DNA from: Massilia rubra
Lineage (GTDB): Bacteria > Pseudomonadota > Gammaproteobacteria > Burkholderiales > Burkholderiaceae_D
Length of the DNA: 64,000 bases
NCBI RefSeq assembly: GCF_011682065.1
Contig: NZ_VUYU01000029.1
Span: forward strand, 23,904-87,903
Direction of reading: 5' to 3'
In this document: one piece after another, positions 51,173 to 60,858 of the stretch
Position numbering within the stretch: the stretch's first letter is position 1
Layout: every line of letters starts with the position of its first letter
Program-made: the position numbers and the translations under genes
Notes under the pieces: model-generated
Databases searched by the model: none
Told to the model about the DNA's origin: nothing
What the model saw: only the letters and a program-made list of their open reading frames with translations

Positions 51173-51940
51173 TCACGCCATCGGGCTGCACTGCTCGGTG
51201 CCGGCGGCCAGCGCCTTGAGCATGACCGGGTCGAGCAGGGTCAGTTCGCGCTTGTCGACGCTGATCCAGCTCTGCTTTTTAAAGCGCGACAGCAGGCGGC
51301 TGATGCTTTCGATGGTCAGCCCCAGGTAATTGCCGATATCTTCGCGCGACATGCGCAGCTGGAAGCTGGTGGCCGAGTAACCGCGCGCCGCATAACGCGC
51401 CGACAGATTGACCAGGAATACGGCAAAGCGCTGTTCCGCCCGCATATTTCCCAGCAACAGCATGACATTCTGCTCGCGCGTGATTTCCTGGCTCATGATG
51501 CGGTGGAAATGGCGCAGCAGGGTCGGCACCTGGCCGAACAATTCTTCCAGGCGCACGAAGGGGATTTCGCACACTTCGCTGTCTTCGAGCGCGACCGCGT
51601 CGCAATGGTGGCGGTCGCCGCTGATGGCGTCCATCCCCAGCAGTTCGCCGGCCATCTGGAAACCGGTGATCTGCTGCTCGCCGTTGGCATTGACCTGGTA
51701 GGTCTTGAAGTGGCCGAAGCGGATCGCGTACAGGTTGCGGAACGGCTCGTCCATCTGGTACAGGCGTTCGTCGCGCAACAGGCGGCGGCGCTTGCCGATA
51801 ATGTTGTCGAGCCGGGTGATATCGTCACTGTCGAGTCCCATCGGTAGGCACAGCTGATGCATGCTGCATCCTGCGCAGCTTGCCTTGAGTGCGGCGACGT
51901 TCAGCATGGCTGCCGGAACGAAGGGGAGAGGCTGGGGCAT
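51173..51940 (-). CDS. fnr: FNR-type oxygen-responsive transcription regulator
   Basis: 255 aa from ATG 51940. Cys ligands for a [4Fe-4S] cluster are present in the E. coli FNR pattern: C22, C25, C31 and C124 (VCEIPF). cNMP-binding-type beta-roll, dimer helix, and HTH with SREDIGNYLGLTIESISRLLSRF, whose recognition helix (ESISR) matches TTGAT-recognising FNR. Under low oxygen it should activate the TTGAT-N4-ATCAA sites before the Aer-like gene, hemN, ccoN and the PatZ-like gene in this window. Confidence 0.92.
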   Translation of the reverse strand: MPQPLPFVPAAMLNVAALKASCAGCSMHQLCLPMGLDSDDITRLDNIIGKRRRLLRDERLYQMDEPFRNLYAIRFGHFKTYQVNANGEQQITGFQMAGELLGMDAISGDRHHCDAVALEDSEVCEIPFVRLEELFGQVPTLLRHFHRIMSQEITREQNVMLLLGNMRAEQRFAVFLVNLSARYAARGYSATSFQLRMSREDIGNYLGLTIESISRLLSRFKKQSWISVDKRELTLLDPVMLKALAAGTEQCSPMA

Positions 51941-52068
51941 AGGGTCTGACGGTTTGTGGCTTGAGCCGTATGATACCCCACGGCGACTCCGGCGCACAGG
52001 CGAATACCGGAACAGATGGGGCTGTTTCCCCGATACAGATGAGTGTTTTCCCCGGCCTGGCATGCATT

Positions 52069-52089
52069 ATGCACATTTGCGTTGTGCAT
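52069..52089. repeat. Inverted repeat upstream of fnr
   Basis: ATGCACA / TGTGCAT, a perfect 7-bp inverted repeat with a 7-base loop, about 130 bases before the fnr start and 48 bases after the rhlE stop. No T-tract follows. It could be an operator or a weak processing stem. Confidence 0.4.
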
Positions 52090-52136
52090 GTCTTAACAAC
52101 GCAACCCATACCCCCGCGCATGGTGCGGCGCCGGCC

Positions 52137-53384
52137 TCAGCGCGGGCGGAAACGCACGTCGACCGTCGACACGTCGCCGCTGACCTTGGCTTTCTTGGGT
52201 TTCTTGGGTTTTTTCAGCACCTCGCCGGTGGTATTGGTGAGCGGCACCCTGTGTTCCGGCGAGAAACCAGGCTCCTCGATGCGTTCCAGGGTTTGCTTCG
52301 TCAGGATTTCGATGGCGGCGAGTAATTGCACCTCGTCCGCGCAGACCAGCGAGACCGCTTCGCCCGAGGCCCCCGCGCGGCCGGTGCGGCCGGTGCGGTG
52401 GATGTAGTCTTCGGCCACGATCGGCAGGTCGAAATTGACCACCTGCGGCAAGTCGTCGATATCGAGCCCGCGCGCGGCCACGTCGGTCGCCACCAGGATC
52501 TTCGCTTCGCCGGCCTTGAAGCGTTCGAGCGCGCGCAGGCGCGCCGGCTGCGGCTTGTCGCCGTGAATCGAATCGGCCGCGACGCCCTGCGCCTGCAAGG
52601 TCTCGACCAGCTGGTCCACGCCCTTGCGCGTCTTGACGAACACCAGCACCTGGCCCCAACGGTGCTTGTTGAGCAGGTACAAGAACAGTTCCGGCTTGCG
52701 TTTTTTGTCGACCGGCACCACCCACTGGCGGATACGCTTGACGGTGCTGTTGCGCGGGCTGACCTCGATGCTCAAAGGGTCGCTCAGCAGCTTGCCGGCC
52801 AGGGCGCGGATCTCGTCCGAAAACGTGGCCGAAAACAGCAGGGTCTGGCGTTTTTTCGGCAGGGCGGCGAACACGGCGTCGAGTTCGCGCGAAAAACCCA
52901 GGTCGAGCATGCGGTCGGCTTCGTCGAGCACCAGGGTCTCGAGCTGGTCGAACTTGAGCGCGTTCTGGCGGTACAGGTCGAGCAGGCGGCCGGGGGTGGC
53001 CACCAGCACGTCGAGTCCCTTGCGCAGCTTCATCATCTGCGGATTGATGCTCACGCCGCCGTAAGCCACGTGGGTACGCAGCGGCAAGCCGGCCCCGTAG
53101 GCGCGGAAACTCTCGTGCACCTGCTCGGCCAGTTCGCGCGTGGGCACCAGCACCAGCACGCGCACCGCATTGGCGCCGACCTGGCCCTGCAAGGTCAGGC
53201 GCTGCAACAGGGGCAGGGCGAAGCCGGCGGTCTTGCCGGTGCCGGTCTGGGCGGCGGCCATCATGTCGCGCCCGGCCAGCACGGCGGGAATGGCTTGCGC
53301 CTGCACTGGCGTGGGCGTGCGGTAACCGAGCGCGTCCAGCGTGCGCACGAGGGGATCGATCAGACCGAGGGAATCAAAAGACAT
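52137..53384 (-). CDS. rhlE: RhlE-type DEAD-box RNA helicase
   Basis: 415 aa. All helicase motifs: Q motif (TPVQAQAIP), [10 protein letters not shown] (I), PTRELAEQV (Ia), [16 protein letters not shown] (II), FSATF (III), then [21 protein letters not shown] and [10 protein letters not shown] (VI). The short Lys/Pro-rich C-terminal tail ([12 protein letters not shown]) is typical of RhlE. Unwinds RNA in ribosome assembly and mRNA decay. Precedes fnr on the same strand, with about 200 bases between. Confidence 0.9.
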   Translation of the reverse strand: MSFDSLGLIDPLVRTLDALGYRTPTPVQAQAIPAVLAGRDMMAAAQTGTGKTAGFALPLLQRLTLQGQVGANAVRVLVLVPTRELAEQVHESFRAYGAGLPLRTHVAYGGVSINPQMMKLRKGLDVLVATPGRLLDLYRQNALKFDQLETLVLDEADRMLDLGFSRELDAVFAALPKKRQTLLFSATFSDEIRALAGKLLSDPLSIEVSPRNSTVKRIRQWVVPVDKKRKPELFLYLLNKHRWGQVLVFVKTRKGVDQLVETLQAQGVAADSIHGDKPQPARLRALERFKAGEAKILVATDVAARGLDIDDLPQVVNFDLPIVAEDYIHRTGRTGRAGASGEAVSLVCADEVQLLAAIEILTKQTLERIEEPGFSPEHRVPLTNTTGEVLKKPKKPKKAKVSGDVSTVDVRFRPR

Positions 53385-53456
53385 GGGGAAGCGACCTTGC
53401 AGCGAAAGAACAAGGGCGTAGTTTACTCTGTCCGGCGCTTGCCGTGGCGCAAAAGC

Positions 53457-53585
53457 CTACCGGGTCAATGGCGCCCTCGCCACTTGGGGCTTGGTCGGTT
53501 CCGGCTTGTCGCCGCAGGCGGCCGTGGCCAGTACGAGCATGCAGCAGGCGGCCAGCGCCGCGAGCGAGTGAAAGCGTGGTTTCAT
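53457..53585 (-). CDS. Very small lipoprotein
   Basis: 42 aa, too short for most ORF calls. ATG 53585 follows AAGGGAG at good spacing. MKPRFHSLAALAACCMLVLATAAC is a lipoprotein signal with lipobox TAAC, followed by an 18-residue Lys/Pro tail starting GDKPEPTKPQ. It resembles small outer-membrane lipoproteins of the LptM/entericidin size class but lacks the LptM CGxKGPL motif. Confidence 0.65.
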   Translation of the reverse strand: MKPRFHSLAALAACCMLVLATAACGDKPEPTKPQVARAPLTR

Positions 53586-53665
53586 GGCGCACTCCCTTGT
53601 AAAAAGGACATCCTACCCAAAACCACGCCCGCGCGGCGCGCTGTTCCTTACCTGTTGCCTGCCGC

Positions 53666-54337
53666 TCAGAAACGGTAGCTGATACCGGCGCGCAAGACCG
53701 GATAAACCTTGTAGGCCTCGACGTCGGCTTCCATCTTCACGCGCTCGGTGGCGACATCGCGCGCCAGGGTGGCGCAGGCGGCAGCCGCGGCGGTGCATTG
53801 CGAATTCGTCAAGCGGCCCTTCGGGTGACCTTGCCACAGCGCGCCCAAGTCGGCGCTGAGCTGCCACTTCTTGTCGGTGCTCAAGGCATTGCCCCAGCCC
53901 ACGCCAACATAAGGCGCGCCCTTGTTGTACTCGATCCCGCCGTTGAGGATGCCGACCTGGCTGGCGGCGTATTGCTTGCCGTTGATGTTGAAAAAGCCGT
54001 TCGAATCCTGGCGCGCCACCATGCTGATCTTGTTGCCGTTGTACACCACGCCGCCGGTCAGGCGGAACGGGCTGTTATCGATCAGGTGCCAGTCGAACAG
54101 CACATCGATATTTTGCAGCTTGGCCTTCATCGTGTAGCTCAGGGTGCTGGCGGTATCGTTGTACTTGTGCTGGAAGTAGCTGGCGCCGAAACGGGCGTTC
54201 AGGGTTTTTTCCATTGGGAAAATCAGATGGGCGCCGACGCCCGTGGTGCCGACTTCGGCGGTAACGGCGACTTCGGCTTGCGCGCTGGCGGCGAGCAACA
54301 GGGCGGCGACCGCCATGACGGTATTCTTGATATACAT
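53666..54337 (-). CDS. Outer-membrane beta-barrel protein
   Basis: 223 aa from ATG 54337. Signal peptide (VMAVAALLLAASAQA), then alternating beta-strand segments (GVGAHLIFPMEKTLNARFGASYF, VYNGNKISMVARQ, GAPYVGVGWGNAL, WQLSADLGALWQG) and C-terminal GISYRF with the aromatic terminal residue of barrel-assembly substrates. About eight to ten strands. It resembles OmpW/OmpA-like small barrels without a clear family assignment. Confidence 0.78.
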   Translation of the reverse strand: MYIKNTVMAVAALLLAASAQAEVAVTAEVGTTGVGAHLIFPMEKTLNARFGASYFQHKYNDTASTLSYTMKAKLQNIDVLFDWHLIDNSPFRLTGGVVYNGNKISMVARQDSNGFFNINGKQYAASQVGILNGGIEYNKGAPYVGVGWGNALSTDKKWQLSADLGALWQGHPKGRLTNSQCTAAAAACATLARDVATERVKMEADVEAYKVYPVLRAGISYRF

Positions 54338-54631
54338 GCAATGACCTTTGACGAATGACTGGGCGATGGCGGCATTGTACCGGTTGAGGCGGCGAGACGC
54401 GCTGGCATCGTGGCTCGCCATGCTACTCCAGTCGGGGCTGGCGATCCAGTCCCTTAAGGTAAGCAATTGTCGTTGTTTGTCGCCGCGGCGCGTGCGGCCA
54501 CGGCGTTTGGCCTGTATTGACGGGCGAAACGCCAGGGCGGCGCTGGTTTCCGCGCTGGTGGTTTCTTGTCGGAATCCATGATAAATTCTGTCGCGGCAAA
54601 ACGCCGATGATACCCACCAGGAGACTTTCGC

Positions 54632-56464
54632 ATGCATACACCGTTCCGCCGCGCCACCGCGCCCTGCCTGACCGCCGCGCTGGTGGCACTGTCGCTCGGC
54701 GCCGCCTTGCCGGTGCTTGCGGCCGCTGGCGCGAGCGCGCCGGCCGGCATGGAGAACCGTGAAAGCGCCTTCGACAAATGGGCCGACCGCTTTGCCGCCG
54801 ACTGGGTGCGCCTGTCGCCCCAACGCGCCACGGTCGACCAGTACTTCGGCGGCGCCGAACAGCAGGCGCTGGACCGCCAGCTCGCCCCGATCACGCCGGC
54901 GCAGCGCGCCCGCTACACGGCGCTGGCCAAGGCCGGGGTGGCGCGCCTGGACCGCTTCTTGGCCGGCGCGCTCGATGCGACCGACCGCGTGTCGGCCGAA
55001 ACCATGCGCTGGTCGCTGGCCAATCATCTGGCCGGCGAGCGTTTCGACGAGCACGCGTTCGTGTTCTCGCAGTTCGGCGGCACGCATATCGCGTTGGTCA
55101 ACTTCATGACCAGCGCGCATCCGATGCGGCGCGCGGCCGATGTCAAGAGCTACCTGGCGCGCCTGGCGCAGATCGGTGAGCGCATGGACCAGGCCAGCGC
55201 GCGTGCGCGTGCGGCTGCGGCGCGCGGCATGCTGCCGCCGCGCTTCATCCTCGAACGCGCGCAGGGGCAGGTTGACGCCTTCCTCACGCCAGCGGCCGAT
55301 AAAAACGTGCTGGTGCTGTCGCTGGCCGAGCGCAGCGCCGCGCTGGCCGACCTGACGCCGCAAGCGCGCGCCGCCGCCATCGACCAGGCCACGGCGATCG
55401 TCGGCAAGCGCATTGTGCCGGCCTACGCCAGGACGAAGGCACTGCTGGCCGAACTGCACCCCAAGACCGGCGACGAAGCCGGCATCGCGCGCCTGCCCGA
55501 CGGCGCCGCCGCCTACAGCCATGCACTGGCCAGCTACACCGGCACCACCTTGGGCGCGGCGCAGATCCACGCGATCGGGCTGCGCGAAGTGGCGCGCATC
55601 GAAGGCGAGATGGACCGCCACCTGCGCCAGTTGGGGTTTACCGAAGGTAGCATCGACGTGCGCATGAAAGCGCTCGACAAGACCTTCCAGCCGGCCGCCG
55701 GAGTCGATCCGCGCGCGGCGATCCTTGCCAGCTACGTCGCCATGGTGAAAGATGCGGAAAAACGCAGCGCCGCACTATTCAACCTGATGCCGCGCGCGCC
55801 GGTGGAAGTGCGGCGCGAACCGGCGCTGACCGAAGGCAGCGCCTCGGCGCACTACAGCGTGCCGGCGCCGGACGGCAGCCTGCCTGGCATCTTCTGGGTA
55901 CCGTTGCGCGGGCCGGCGTTCGACATGATCCGCATGCGCAGCCTGGCGTATCACGAAGCGGTGCCGGGACACCACTTCCAGCTCGCGATCCAGCAGGAGC
56001 TTGGCGGCCTGCCGAAGTTCCGCACGCAGCGCATTTTTGGCGGCGGCAGCGCGCACTCCGAAGGGTGGGCGCTGTACACCGAGCGGCTGGCGGTGGAGCA
56101 GGGCTGGTACGAAGGCGACGTACCGGGGCTGCTCGGTGCGCTTGGGTCCGAACTATTCCGCGCGCGCCGGCTGGTGGTCGACACCGGCTTGCACAGCAAA
56201 GGCTGGACGCGCCAGCAAGCGATCGACTACGGCATTGGCGCGGCCGAGGTTGAGCGCTACGTCGTGTGGCCGGGCCAGGCCTGCGCCTACATGCTCGGCA
56301 TGCTGCGGATACTCGAACTGCGCGAAAAGGCGCGGCTGGCGCTCGGTGAGCGCTTCACCCTGCCGGCGTTCCACGACGTCATCCTGAAAAACGGCTCGGT
56401 GCCGATGGACGTCCTTGCGAACATCATCGACCAGTGGATCGCCGACCAAACCAAGCCCGCCTGA
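54632..56464 (+). CDS. Periplasmic DUF885 metallopeptidase-like protein
   Basis: 610 aa, ATG 54632 behind CAGGAG. Signal peptide (ALVALSLGAALPVLA). DUF885 domain with zinc-binding HEAVPGHH at H441-H448, AHSEGWALYTERL and VVWPGQACAYMLGMLRILELR. Function of DUF885 is unknown but the motif fits a zinc peptidase; many are secreted dipeptidases. The stop is 10 bases before the inverted-repeat element. Confidence 0.85.
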   Translation: MHTPFRRATAPCLTAALVALSLGAALPVLAAAGASAPAGMENRESAFDKWADRFAADWVRLSPQRATVDQYFGGAEQQALDRQLAPITPAQRARYTALAKAGVARLDRFLAGALDATDRVSAETMRWSLANHLAGERFDEHAFVFSQFGGTHIALVNFMTSAHPMRRAADVKSYLARLAQIGERMDQASARARAAAARGMLPPRFILERAQGQVDAFLTPAADKNVLVLSLAERSAALADLTPQARAAAIDQATAIVGKRIVPAYARTKALLAELHPKTGDEAGIARLPDGAAAYSHALASYTGTTLGAAQIHAIGLREVARIEGEMDRHLRQLGFTEGSIDVRMKALDKTFQPAAGVDPRAAILASYVAMVKDAEKRSAALFNLMPRAPVEVRREPALTEGSASAHYSVPAPDGSLPGIFWVPLRGPAFDMIRMRSLAYHEAVPGHHFQLAIQQELGGLPKFRTQRIFGGGSAHSEGWALYTERLAVEQGWYEGDVPGLLGALGSELFRARRLVVDTGLHSKGWTRQQAIDYGIGAAEVERYVVWPGQACAYMLGMLRILELREKARLALGERFTLPAFHDVILKNGSVPMDVLANIIDQWIADQTKPA

Positions 56465-56474
56465 CCCCCGCCCC

Positions 56475-56845
56475 ACCGGGGTCTGACCTCTGATTCGAAA
56501 TTTTGTTAAATCCAGCCCATGGTTTGAATGTTGAATGACAATTATTTCCAAACCGTGCCAACCAGGGTCAGAGCTTTAACTAGAAATTTTGTTAAATCTT
56601 GCCTCGGTTTGATTAATGTGGGGGCAACTGTTTCTTGACCGAGGCAGACCGCTGTTAAGAAATGTTGCCTATGGATATGCCATTTTCGGTGCCAGTGCAT
56701 TCATTGGCCGCATGTCGTGAAACCGGGCTCTCAGGCCCCCCGGTTTTGCAAGAATGTGAAATGTTGCGAGTTAAAGCTCTGACCCCGGTTGTAAGGGGTT
56801 TTCGCAAGAATGTGAAATGTTTAGAATCAGAGGTCAGACCCCGGT
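56475..56845. repeat. Nested inverted-repeat element
   Basis: Outer arms (56475-56496 and 56824-56845) are a perfect 22-bp inverted repeat (ACCGGGGTCTGACCTCTGATTC). Inner arms (56561-56581 and 56769-56789) are a 21-bp inverted repeat with one mismatch (ACCGGGGTCAGAGCTTTAACT type). Between them lie a 16-base direct repeat GAAATTTTGTTAAATC (56497-56512, 56583-56598), an 18-base direct repeat GCAAGAATGTGAAATGTT (56748-56765, 56804-56821), and further hairpins (GCCTCGGT / ACCGAGGC; AAACCGG / CCGGTTT at 56720-56746). REP/BIME-like and non-coding; it fills the gap between two convergent genes. Confidence 0.85.
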
Positions 56846-56854
56846 TGGAGGGGG

Positions 56855-59446
56855 TTACTTGGTGACGTGGAAGTCTTTGCCGTTGACGATGCTGCCGGCG
56901 GGGTCGATGGTGATCAGGTGCATGCCGCTGTCTTGCAGGCCGAGCCTGGCCAGTTGGGCCGGCGCGATGCGCAGGATGTAGTTTCCCGGCGCGACGCCGC
57001 CGAGCACGTAGTAGCCGTCCGCGCTGCTGGTCGTTTTGCCCATCACTTTGCCGCCCTGGTCGAGTAGTTCGAGTTCGACGTCGCCGATCCCGCGCTTGCC
57101 GCTCGCACCCTCCAGCCAGGTGGTGCCGTCGATCTCGCCCGTGACGCCAACCGCGACTTCCAGCCGGCTGACCTTGCCCGGTCGCGGAACCAGCCGCCGC
57201 CCCGCTTCGCGCGCCTGCCATTGCGGGTCTTCCAGGGTGGCGGGGTCGATCGCGATGTCGGCGTGCTGGTGCGCCGGCAGCCGGTTCAGGTAGGCCACGC
57301 CGTCGTCGCCGGTACGCGCCACGTTGGCGCTGCCGTTGACGGCAAATCCGGCGCCCTTGATCGGTTCGTCGTCGCCATCCATCACGCCGTTGCCGTTCTT
57401 GTCGAGGAAGACGCGGACCGAGGCCGCGCCGCCACCTGCCATCGGCACGGCGTCGTGCAGCCAGCGCCCGCTGCGCGGTTCCCGGCCGAGCGCCATGAAC
57501 AGCTGGACCCCGCCGCCGTAGGCGCCGCGGCTGGTGTAAAACGCGCTTACACCCATGCCGAGGCTGCCTACGCCTTTGTTGAGCGAGGCGCTCCAGCGCA
57601 GCTGCGGGTCGGCGAAGGTGCGCGTGACGGCGCCGTTGAGGAGGTAGCCGTCGCCGACGAATTTGTCGGCCCCCAGCGCCAGCGACGAGATGCCGGCGTC
57701 GGGCAGGATGGCGTAGTGCAGCTGGCCGCTGATGCCGACGCCGGCCACGCGCCGGCTCGCTTGCAGGCTGCCGTCGGCCTGGCGCGCGCCGCCGCTGGCG
57801 CGCCAGTGGAGGTTGCCGCTCATGGCGGTGCCCCGGTTGTAGGCGGACAGGCGCGCGCCGGCTTCGTGCCGCGTGGCGCCGGAGGCGAGCCGTTCGCGCC
57901 GCAGTTGCAGCGCCAGCGGCAGCGGGGTGCGTGCGTCGCCCGGCAGCAGGCCGTCGAGGCGTACTTCGTCGCGGCTGCGCAGCGGGTCGGCGTCGGGCAG
58001 AAACAGTTCGCTGCTAAAGCCGTCCAGGCGCGCGTGGCTGGCGCCGAGCGCCATGCCGCCGATGCGCGTCTTGAGGCCGATCCGGGCCAGGGCGCCGCCG
58101 TCATCGGCGCGCGCGAACGCGGCGTCGGCCAGCAGTGCGCGCCAGTAGCCGTGCAGGCCAAGGTTGGCGTAGCGCCGCTGGCGGCCGTCCAGGGCCAGGC
58201 GTACCACGCCGCCACTGGCGGTCAGTTGCGCCAGTACGCCGACTTCGACCTGGGCCAGCGCACGCTGGCCCTCCTGGACGCTGGCGCTGTAGGCGATGGC
58301 GCCGGGCGCAAGCGCCGCCTGGTCGATCAAGAAACTCTGGCGTTCGACGCGCAGTTGGCCCAGCGGCCCGTGGAACACCAGGCGGAATTCATTGCTGCCG
58401 TAGATCAGGGGCTGGTCGTCGAAGCGGTAGCGGCCATCGGGGCGCGCTTGCTGGAAGCCGATCAGGGCGTCGTTGAAGTACAGTTCCACGTCCCAGCCGG
58501 GCGGCAGGTCGCCTTGCAGCGTGTGGCGGTCGGTGCGCGGGCTCTGGCCGAGCGCGCGGTTGGAGATGGCCACGCCGGCGCGCCCGCTACCGGCGTGCGC
58601 GATGTCGGCCACGCCGGCGGCGAGCACGCTGCCAAGCGCGATGGTGCGCGCGTGCAGGGGGCCGAGCAGGCCGGCGTCGGGGTCGTTGCGGGCCAGGGTC
58701 ATGCGCGCGCTGGCGCCGGCGCCGGCGGCGCTGTTGGCGGCACTGACGTAGAGCGCCGCTTCCATGCCCGCCAGGTCGCCGGTCAGGTAGGCGGTGTAGC
58801 CGACCGTGCTGCCGCCGCGTCGCAGGTCGGCGGCCATGGTCTGGTCGATGAAGGGCACGCCGGCGAGCGCGTAGGGCGTGTCGAGACGGGGGTAGGCGGG
58901 GGCGGGCGCGCCGTCCGCGCGCCGCGCCGGGCCGGCGCGCGACTGGCGTTCGAGGCGCGCTTGCAGCGGCAGTGTTTCGCGCGCGCGCACGCGCAGCACC
59001 AGGCTGGCCATGTCGATCTCGAGGTCGAGCGGCAGCCATTGCGCCAGCAGGCGGCTGGCGACGTACAGGTCGTCGGGGTGGCGCAACACGCGCGCCGCCT
59101 CAAAACCGGTGCGCTGCTCGCCGATGACGACCAGGCGCTGCGCCAGGTCGAGCCGGAAGCCGCGCTGCTCGTCGAGGATGTAGCCGCTGGCGACGCCCTC
59201 GGCCGGGTCGGTGCGGATGGCGATGGTGAGCAGGCGCGCAAGTTCGCCCAGCGGCAGGTGGATGTCGTCGCCGTGCTGGTAGGCGCCGATGGCGTCGGCG
59301 ACCAGGTGCTCGCCGAGCCGCACTTCGAGCACCAGGTCGGGACCGTCGGCGGCGCGTGCCGGCGCCGGTAGCGCCAGTACCAGCAGTGCCAGCAAACGCA
59401 GCAGGCAGAGCCGGCAAGCGCGCCGGCGCGGGCGGTGGGATCGCAT
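56855..59446 (-). CDS. Outer-membrane fimbrial usher
   Basis: 863 aa with a long Arg-rich signal peptide ending APARA. Usher architecture: N-domain (VLEVRLGEHLVADAIG), TM barrel region rich in RLDLAQRL, GYTAYLTGDLAGMEAALYVSA, LYFNDALIGFQQARPDGRYRF, YGSNEFRLVFHGPLGQ, and two C-terminal carboxypeptidase-regulatory-like beta-sandwiches (FLDKNGNGVMDGDDEPIKGAGF; SADGYYVLGGVAPGNYIL). It would secrete the DUF4402 pilins supplied by the adjacent chaperone. It ends 10 bases from the repeat element. Confidence 0.82.
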   Translation of the reverse strand: MRSHRPRRRACRLCLLRLLALLVLALPAPARAADGPDLVLEVRLGEHLVADAIGAYQHGDDIHLPLGELARLLTIAIRTDPAEGVASGYILDEQRGFRLDLAQRLVVIGEQRTGFEAARVLRHPDDLYVASRLLAQWLPLDLEIDMASLVLRVRARETLPLQARLERQSRAGPARRADGAPAPAYPRLDTPYALAGVPFIDQTMAADLRRGGSTVGYTAYLTGDLAGMEAALYVSAANSAAGAGASARMTLARNDPDAGLLGPLHARTIALGSVLAAGVADIAHAGSGRAGVAISNRALGQSPRTDRHTLQGDLPPGWDVELYFNDALIGFQQARPDGRYRFDDQPLIYGSNEFRLVFHGPLGQLRVERQSFLIDQAALAPGAIAYSASVQEGQRALAQVEVGVLAQLTASGGVVRLALDGRQRRYANLGLHGYWRALLADAAFARADDGGALARIGLKTRIGGMALGASHARLDGFSSELFLPDADPLRSRDEVRLDGLLPGDARTPLPLALQLRRERLASGATRHEAGARLSAYNRGTAMSGNLHWRASGGARQADGSLQASRRVAGVGISGQLHYAILPDAGISSLALGADKFVGDGYLLNGAVTRTFADPQLRWSASLNKGVGSLGMGVSAFYTSRGAYGGGVQLFMALGREPRSGRWLHDAVPMAGGGAASVRVFLDKNGNGVMDGDDEPIKGAGFAVNGSANVARTGDDGVAYLNRLPAHQHADIAIDPATLEDPQWQAREAGRRLVPRPGKVSRLEVAVGVTGEIDGTTWLEGASGKRGIGDVELELLDQGGKVMGKTTSSADGYYVLGGVAPGNYILRIAPAQLARLGLQDSGMHLITIDPAGSIVNGKDFHVTK

Positions 59447-59488
59447 GCTGGCGCTTACGTCGTTGGCGCGACTGCGGCCGCGCTCCTG

Positions 59489-60325
59489 TCAGGGCAGGGC
59501 CAGCGTGGCTTCGGCCAGCAGGGCGCCGCCGGCTTCGGCCCGTTCGCGAAAGCGCAGGTGCACGGTGCCGCGCGCGAGGTTGACGCCGGCCGGCATGGCC
59601 AGGCTGGCTTTGCGCATCGGATTGGGGGTGTAGATCGCTATTCCGGCAGCCCTGGCCAGCACCTGTTCGGCCCCGCCTTGCGGGGTAAAGGCGGCGCTGA
59701 TGTCGCCGTACACCGAGCTGTCGCCGCTGCGCGCGATCTGGAACACCAGTTGCGCGCCCTGGCCGCTCTTCTGCAACGCCAGCGCGCCTAGGGTCACGCT
59801 GGCGCCTTCGGTCTGGTGCCGTACGATGACGGGAATCGAGGCGCCGATCAGGGAGTTGAGCACCACGCCGATCTGCTGCGCGTTGGCGCCTTGTTGTTCG
59901 ACACTGGTGGCGCTGCTGCGGTCGGCCAGTTTTTCGAAGTGCAGGTGCGAGCGGTATTCGCCGGCCGCCAGCGCCTCCGGCTTGCGCAGCATGACGCGCA
60001 CCACTTGCGCGGTGCCCGGCTGCAGGGTTACCTGGCGCGGCGAAAAACTGAGCATGGCGTCGGCGAAGCGCTCGTCCGGGCCGGCCGTGTCGGCGTTGGT
60101 GAATTCGCCGCTCTCGGTCATGCGCCGGTTGACGAGGCTGATGCGGTAGGTGGCGGGAGTGCTGTCGCTGTTGATCAGTTCAACCTGGGCGGCGCGCTGG
60201 TTTTTGGTGAAGACGACGCGGGTCGGGTTGAGCATCAGGCCGGCCATCGCTTGCAAGGGCAGCATGGCCATCAGGGTGGCGGCGAGCAGGCGCGCGGCGC
60301 GCGGGAAAGTAAAAGTGGCATGCAT
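59489..60325 (-). CDS. Periplasmic fimbrial chaperone
   Basis: 278 aa. Signal peptide (LLAATLMAMLPLQAMA), then the PapD-like immunoglobulin fold: LNPTRVVFTKNQRAAQVELINSDSTPATYRISLVNRRM, LSFSPRQVTLQPGTAQVVRVMLRK and SHLHFEKL. Larger than classical chaperones, as in the DUF4402-linked chaperone-usher systems. Gives pilin subunits to the usher 42 bases downstream; 26 bases after the second pilin gene. Confidence 0.85.
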   Translation of the reverse strand: MHATFTFPRAARLLAATLMAMLPLQAMAGLMLNPTRVVFTKNQRAAQVELINSDSTPATYRISLVNRRMTESGEFTNADTAGPDERFADAMLSFSPRQVTLQPGTAQVVRVMLRKPEALAAGEYRSHLHFEKLADRSSATSVEQQGANAQQIGVVLNSLIGASIPVIVRHQTEGASVTLGALALQKSGQGAQLVFQIARSGDSSVYGDISAAFTPQGGAEQVLARAAGIAIYTPNPMRKASLAMPAGVNLARGTVHLRFRERAEAGGALLAEATLALP

Positions 60326-60351
60326 GGTGGGCCTCGCGGTTCGATGATCGG

Positions 60352-60858
60352 CTATTGGTATTCGATGGTGATGTGGAAGGTGCCGCTGTAGTTGCCGGCG
60401 CTTTGGCCGGCGCCCACCTGCAGCGTGGCGCCGATCGACAGTGCCTGGCTGCCGCCGGTGAGCACGCCGCCGCCGGCGGGGGCGCTGGTAAAACCGGTCA
60501 GCGCCATGCTGGCCGCGCCGGCGTTGATGCTGGCGGCGGACGGCAGGCTGACGATGTAGACCAGGTTGGCGTTGGCCGGCTTGCTGTCGCTGATGGTGAA
60601 CCTGGCCGGCGCCGCCGCCGATGGCAGCAGCACGACGCCGCCCCCGGAGGCGCGGTTGCCGTGCGCGTCGACGCTGACGCTGCCGGCGGAGGTGACGGCG
60701 AAGCGGCCGAAGGCCAGGCCGCCGGCGGGAGCGGCGTTCAACTGCGCGCGCGCCGGCATGGCGGCCAGCACGGTTGTCAGTATGGCCAGCGCCACCGCCA
60801 ACGCGCCGCCGCGGCGCGCGTCAGTTGTATTCAACGGTGGCGATGACATCGCCGGCAT
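60352..60858 (-). CDS. DUF4402 fimbrial subunit-like protein, copy 2
   Basis: Up to 168 aa. Signal peptide (ALAVALAILTTVLAAMPARA) then DUF4402 features: GLAFGRFAV, SVSVDAHGNRASGGGVVLL, ARFTISDSKPANANLVYIVSLP, SIGATLQVGAGQSAGNYSGTFHITIEY. The start is open (ATG 60858, ATG 60849 or a TTG at 60834) and overlaps the upstream pilin gene in any case, so the two are coupled. Confidence 0.78.
   Translation of the reverse strand: MPAMSSPPLNTTDARRGGALAVALAILTTVLAAMPARAQLNAAPAGGLAFGRFAVTSAGSVSVDAHGNRASGGGVVLLPSAAAPARFTISDSKPANANLVYIVSLPSAASINAGAASMALTGFTSAPAGGGVLTGGSQALSIGATLQVGAGQSAGNYSGTFHITIEYQ

Noticed and set aside
53666..55621. 651-codon minus-strand frame
   Set aside because: Only the last 223 codons form a protein (the outer-membrane barrel with its own signal peptide at 54337); the rest is antisense to the DUF885 gene.
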